A stretch of DNA of 64,000 bases from JANMZR01 sp040385875 (GTDB lineage Bacteria > Bacteroidota > Bacteroidia > Cytophagales > Spirosomataceae), in NCBI GenBank assembly GCA_040385875.1, contig JAZKGO010000043.1, positions 9,658-73,657 on the forward strand, read 5' to 3'. Positions within the stretch are counted from its first letter, which is position 1, and every line of letters begins with the position of its first letter. The position numbers and the translations under genes are program-made. This document shows, one piece after another, positions 62,982-64,000 of the stretch. The notes beneath the pieces are model-generated. The model worked only from the letters and a program-made list of their open reading frames with translations, searched no databases and was not told where the DNA came from.

Positions 62982-64000
62982 CTACTTTATTGTTTCTCTT
63001 CCGATAGAATAGTAAGTATAGCCCATTTCTTTCATCTGGCTCAAATCATAAAGATTGCGGCCATCAAAAATCACTTTATTTTTTAACAAAACTTCCATTA
63101 CTTCAAATTCAGGTGTTCTAAACTGCGGCCATTCGGTAATAATCATCAAAGCATCTGCATCTTTCAAGGCTTCGTAAGGCCCTTTGGTATAAGTGATTTT
63201 GTCTCCGATTAACTCTTCTACTTTGCCCATTGCTTCTGGGTCATAGGCTTTGATTTCACAACCTGCAGCCAATAAAGCTTCTATATTGTATAAGGCAGGT
63301 GCTTCACGAATATCATCAGTATAAGGCTTGAATGCCAAGCCCCACATAGCAATTTTTTTACCTTTCAAATCACCCCCAAAGTGGGCTTTAATAGTAGGAA
63401 TCAATTTTGTTTTTTGATTTTCATTCACCTCCATTACCGACTTTAGAATTTTAAATTCATATTCGTTTTCAGTAGAAGTTTTGGCCAAGGCCTGCACATC
63501 TTTGGGAAAGCATGACCCTCCATACCCAATCCCTGCAAATAAAAACCTTTTTCCAATTCTGCTATCGGTGCCTATTCCTTTTCTGATGGCGTCCACATCA
63601 GCGCCTACTTTTTCGCAAAGATTAGCGATTTCGTTCATAAATGTAATTTTGGTGGCTAAAAATGCATTGGCAGCATATTTTGTCATTTCAGCTGAACGCT
63701 CATCCATGAAGATTACTGGATTGCCCTGACGAACCAAAGGAGCATACAGTTTTTCCATTACTACTTTTGCTTTTTCTGATTGGGTACCCACCACCACACG
63801 GTCAGGTTTCATGAAATCTTCAACGGCCACTCCTTCACGCAAAAATTCTGGATTTGATACCACATCGAATTCTACTTTCGCATTTTTGGCAATGGCAGCA
63901 GTAACTTTTTCAGCAGTACCTACTGGCACAGTACTTTTATCAATAATTACGGCATAATTTTTCAAAATAGGTCCCAAATCATTGGCGACTCCCAATATGT
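62982..64000 (-). CDS. ugd: UDP-glucose 6-dehydrogenase (5' end beyond the window)
   Basis: The visible 339 residues are the C-terminal two-thirds of an NAD-dependent UDP-glucose dehydrogenase. Seen are VIIDKSTVPVGTAEKV, the region FDVVSNPEFLREGVAVEDF, the catalytic Cys in GIGYGGSCFPKDVQAL, and a C-terminal UDP-binding part with AMWGLAFKPYTDDIREAP. The frame is open to the right edge, so the N-terminal Rossmann loop is outside. The TTG at 63995 is not the start. It oxidises UDP-glucose to UDP-glucuronate. Confidence 0.95.
   Translation of the reverse strand, partial: ILGVANDLGPILKNYAVIIDKSTVPVGTAEKVTAAIAKNAKVEFDVVSNPEFLREGVAVEDFMKPDRVVVGTQSEKAKVVMEKLYAPLVRQGNPVIFMDERSAEMTKYAANAFLATKITFMNEIANLCEKVGADVDAIRKGIGTDSRIGKRFLFAGIGYGGSCFPKDVQALAKTSTENEYEFKILKSVMEVNENQKTKLIPTIKAHFGGDLKGKKIAMWGLAFKPYTDDIREAPALYNIEALLAAGCEIKAYDPEAMGKVEELIGDKITYTKGPYEALKDADALMIITEWPQFRTPEFEVMEVLLKNKVIFDGRNLYDLSQMKEMGYTYYSIGRETIK

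Noticed and set aside
1..64000. tRNA, rRNA, prophage or integrative-element genes
   Set aside because: No tRNA arm or rRNA sequence, integrase, capsid or conjugation gene was recognised on either strand; the only transposase is the small Y1 protein.

Overview
The window looks like a draft scaffold of an AT-rich Bacteroidota bacterium, most likely from the Cytophagales/Spirosomaceae side. The evidence is: PorP/SprF-family proteins and proteins carrying type IX secretion (T9SS) type A and type B (CHU_C-like) C-terminal domains; dense signal-peptide and lipoprotein genes; a TolB-like/outer-membrane-barrel fusion; and -7 boxes of the Bacteroidota form TAnnTTTG close upstream of many start codons. 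Genus cannot be fixed from sequence alone. Four runs of exactly 100 N (20170-20269, 22574-22673, 33407-33506, 52193-52292) are scaffold gaps of probably unknown true size; three of them break genes.

Layout. 1-3.8 kb: end of an unknown gene, a Methyltransf_32-type methyltransferase, a tightly overlapping operon (two secreted NTF2-like paralogues plus a DgkA-type kinase), and a secreted YD-repeat-like protein. 3.8-6.6 kb: leuS, followed by a 144-bp MITE/REP-like element. 6.9-15.8 kb: a TMTC-like membrane/TPR protein, an EamA transporter, an Hsp20, a secreted M20 amidohydrolase and metH. 16-19 kb: a very AT-rich gene with a HEPN-like motif overlapping an Lrp/AsnC regulator, then three tandem paralogous lipoproteins. 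19-25.8 kb: mutS2, miaE, a Y1 (RAYT-like) transposase with a downstream array of REP-like hairpins, and an AddB-like nuclease starting right after the array. 25.9-35.5 kb: a LamG/T9SS-B protein and a surface-polysaccharide cluster (flippase, three glycosyltransferases, three methyltransferases, an SGNH esterase). 35.5-47.4 kb: yicC, pdxA, a GntR regulator, a D-2-hydroxyacid dehydrogenase, atpA-atpG, a TatD hydrolase, a Tat-exported Gfo/Idh/MocA protein, murF and a cysteine desulfurase. 47.4-51.8 kb: the 2-oxoglutarate dehydrogenase genes odhA-odhB. 52-64 kb: two PorP/SprF-like genes, a CotH/T9SS-A protein, a TolB/barrel protein, an FAD oxidoreductase, cmk, a TMEM220-like protein, a Uma2 protein, a UDP-glucuronate decarboxylase and the 3' part of ugd. 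The last two supply UDP-glucuronate and UDP-xylose and could feed the polysaccharide cluster.

The least expected structure is a family of elements built from degenerate 7-bp repeats placed as two arms in opposite orientation. They fill, almost exactly, three intergenic spacers (atpA-atpG, murF/cysteine desulfurase, ugd-UXS). A fourth relative lies in frame inside leuS, just before the editing-site TTRxDT motif. The second notable structure is the transposase-linked array of about 134-bp composite units carrying two hairpin types, next to the AddB-like gene. No tRNA, rRNA, CRISPR array, prophage or known riboswitch was recognised. The only gene-free stretch over 300 bases is 22298-22883, which is the hairpin array.
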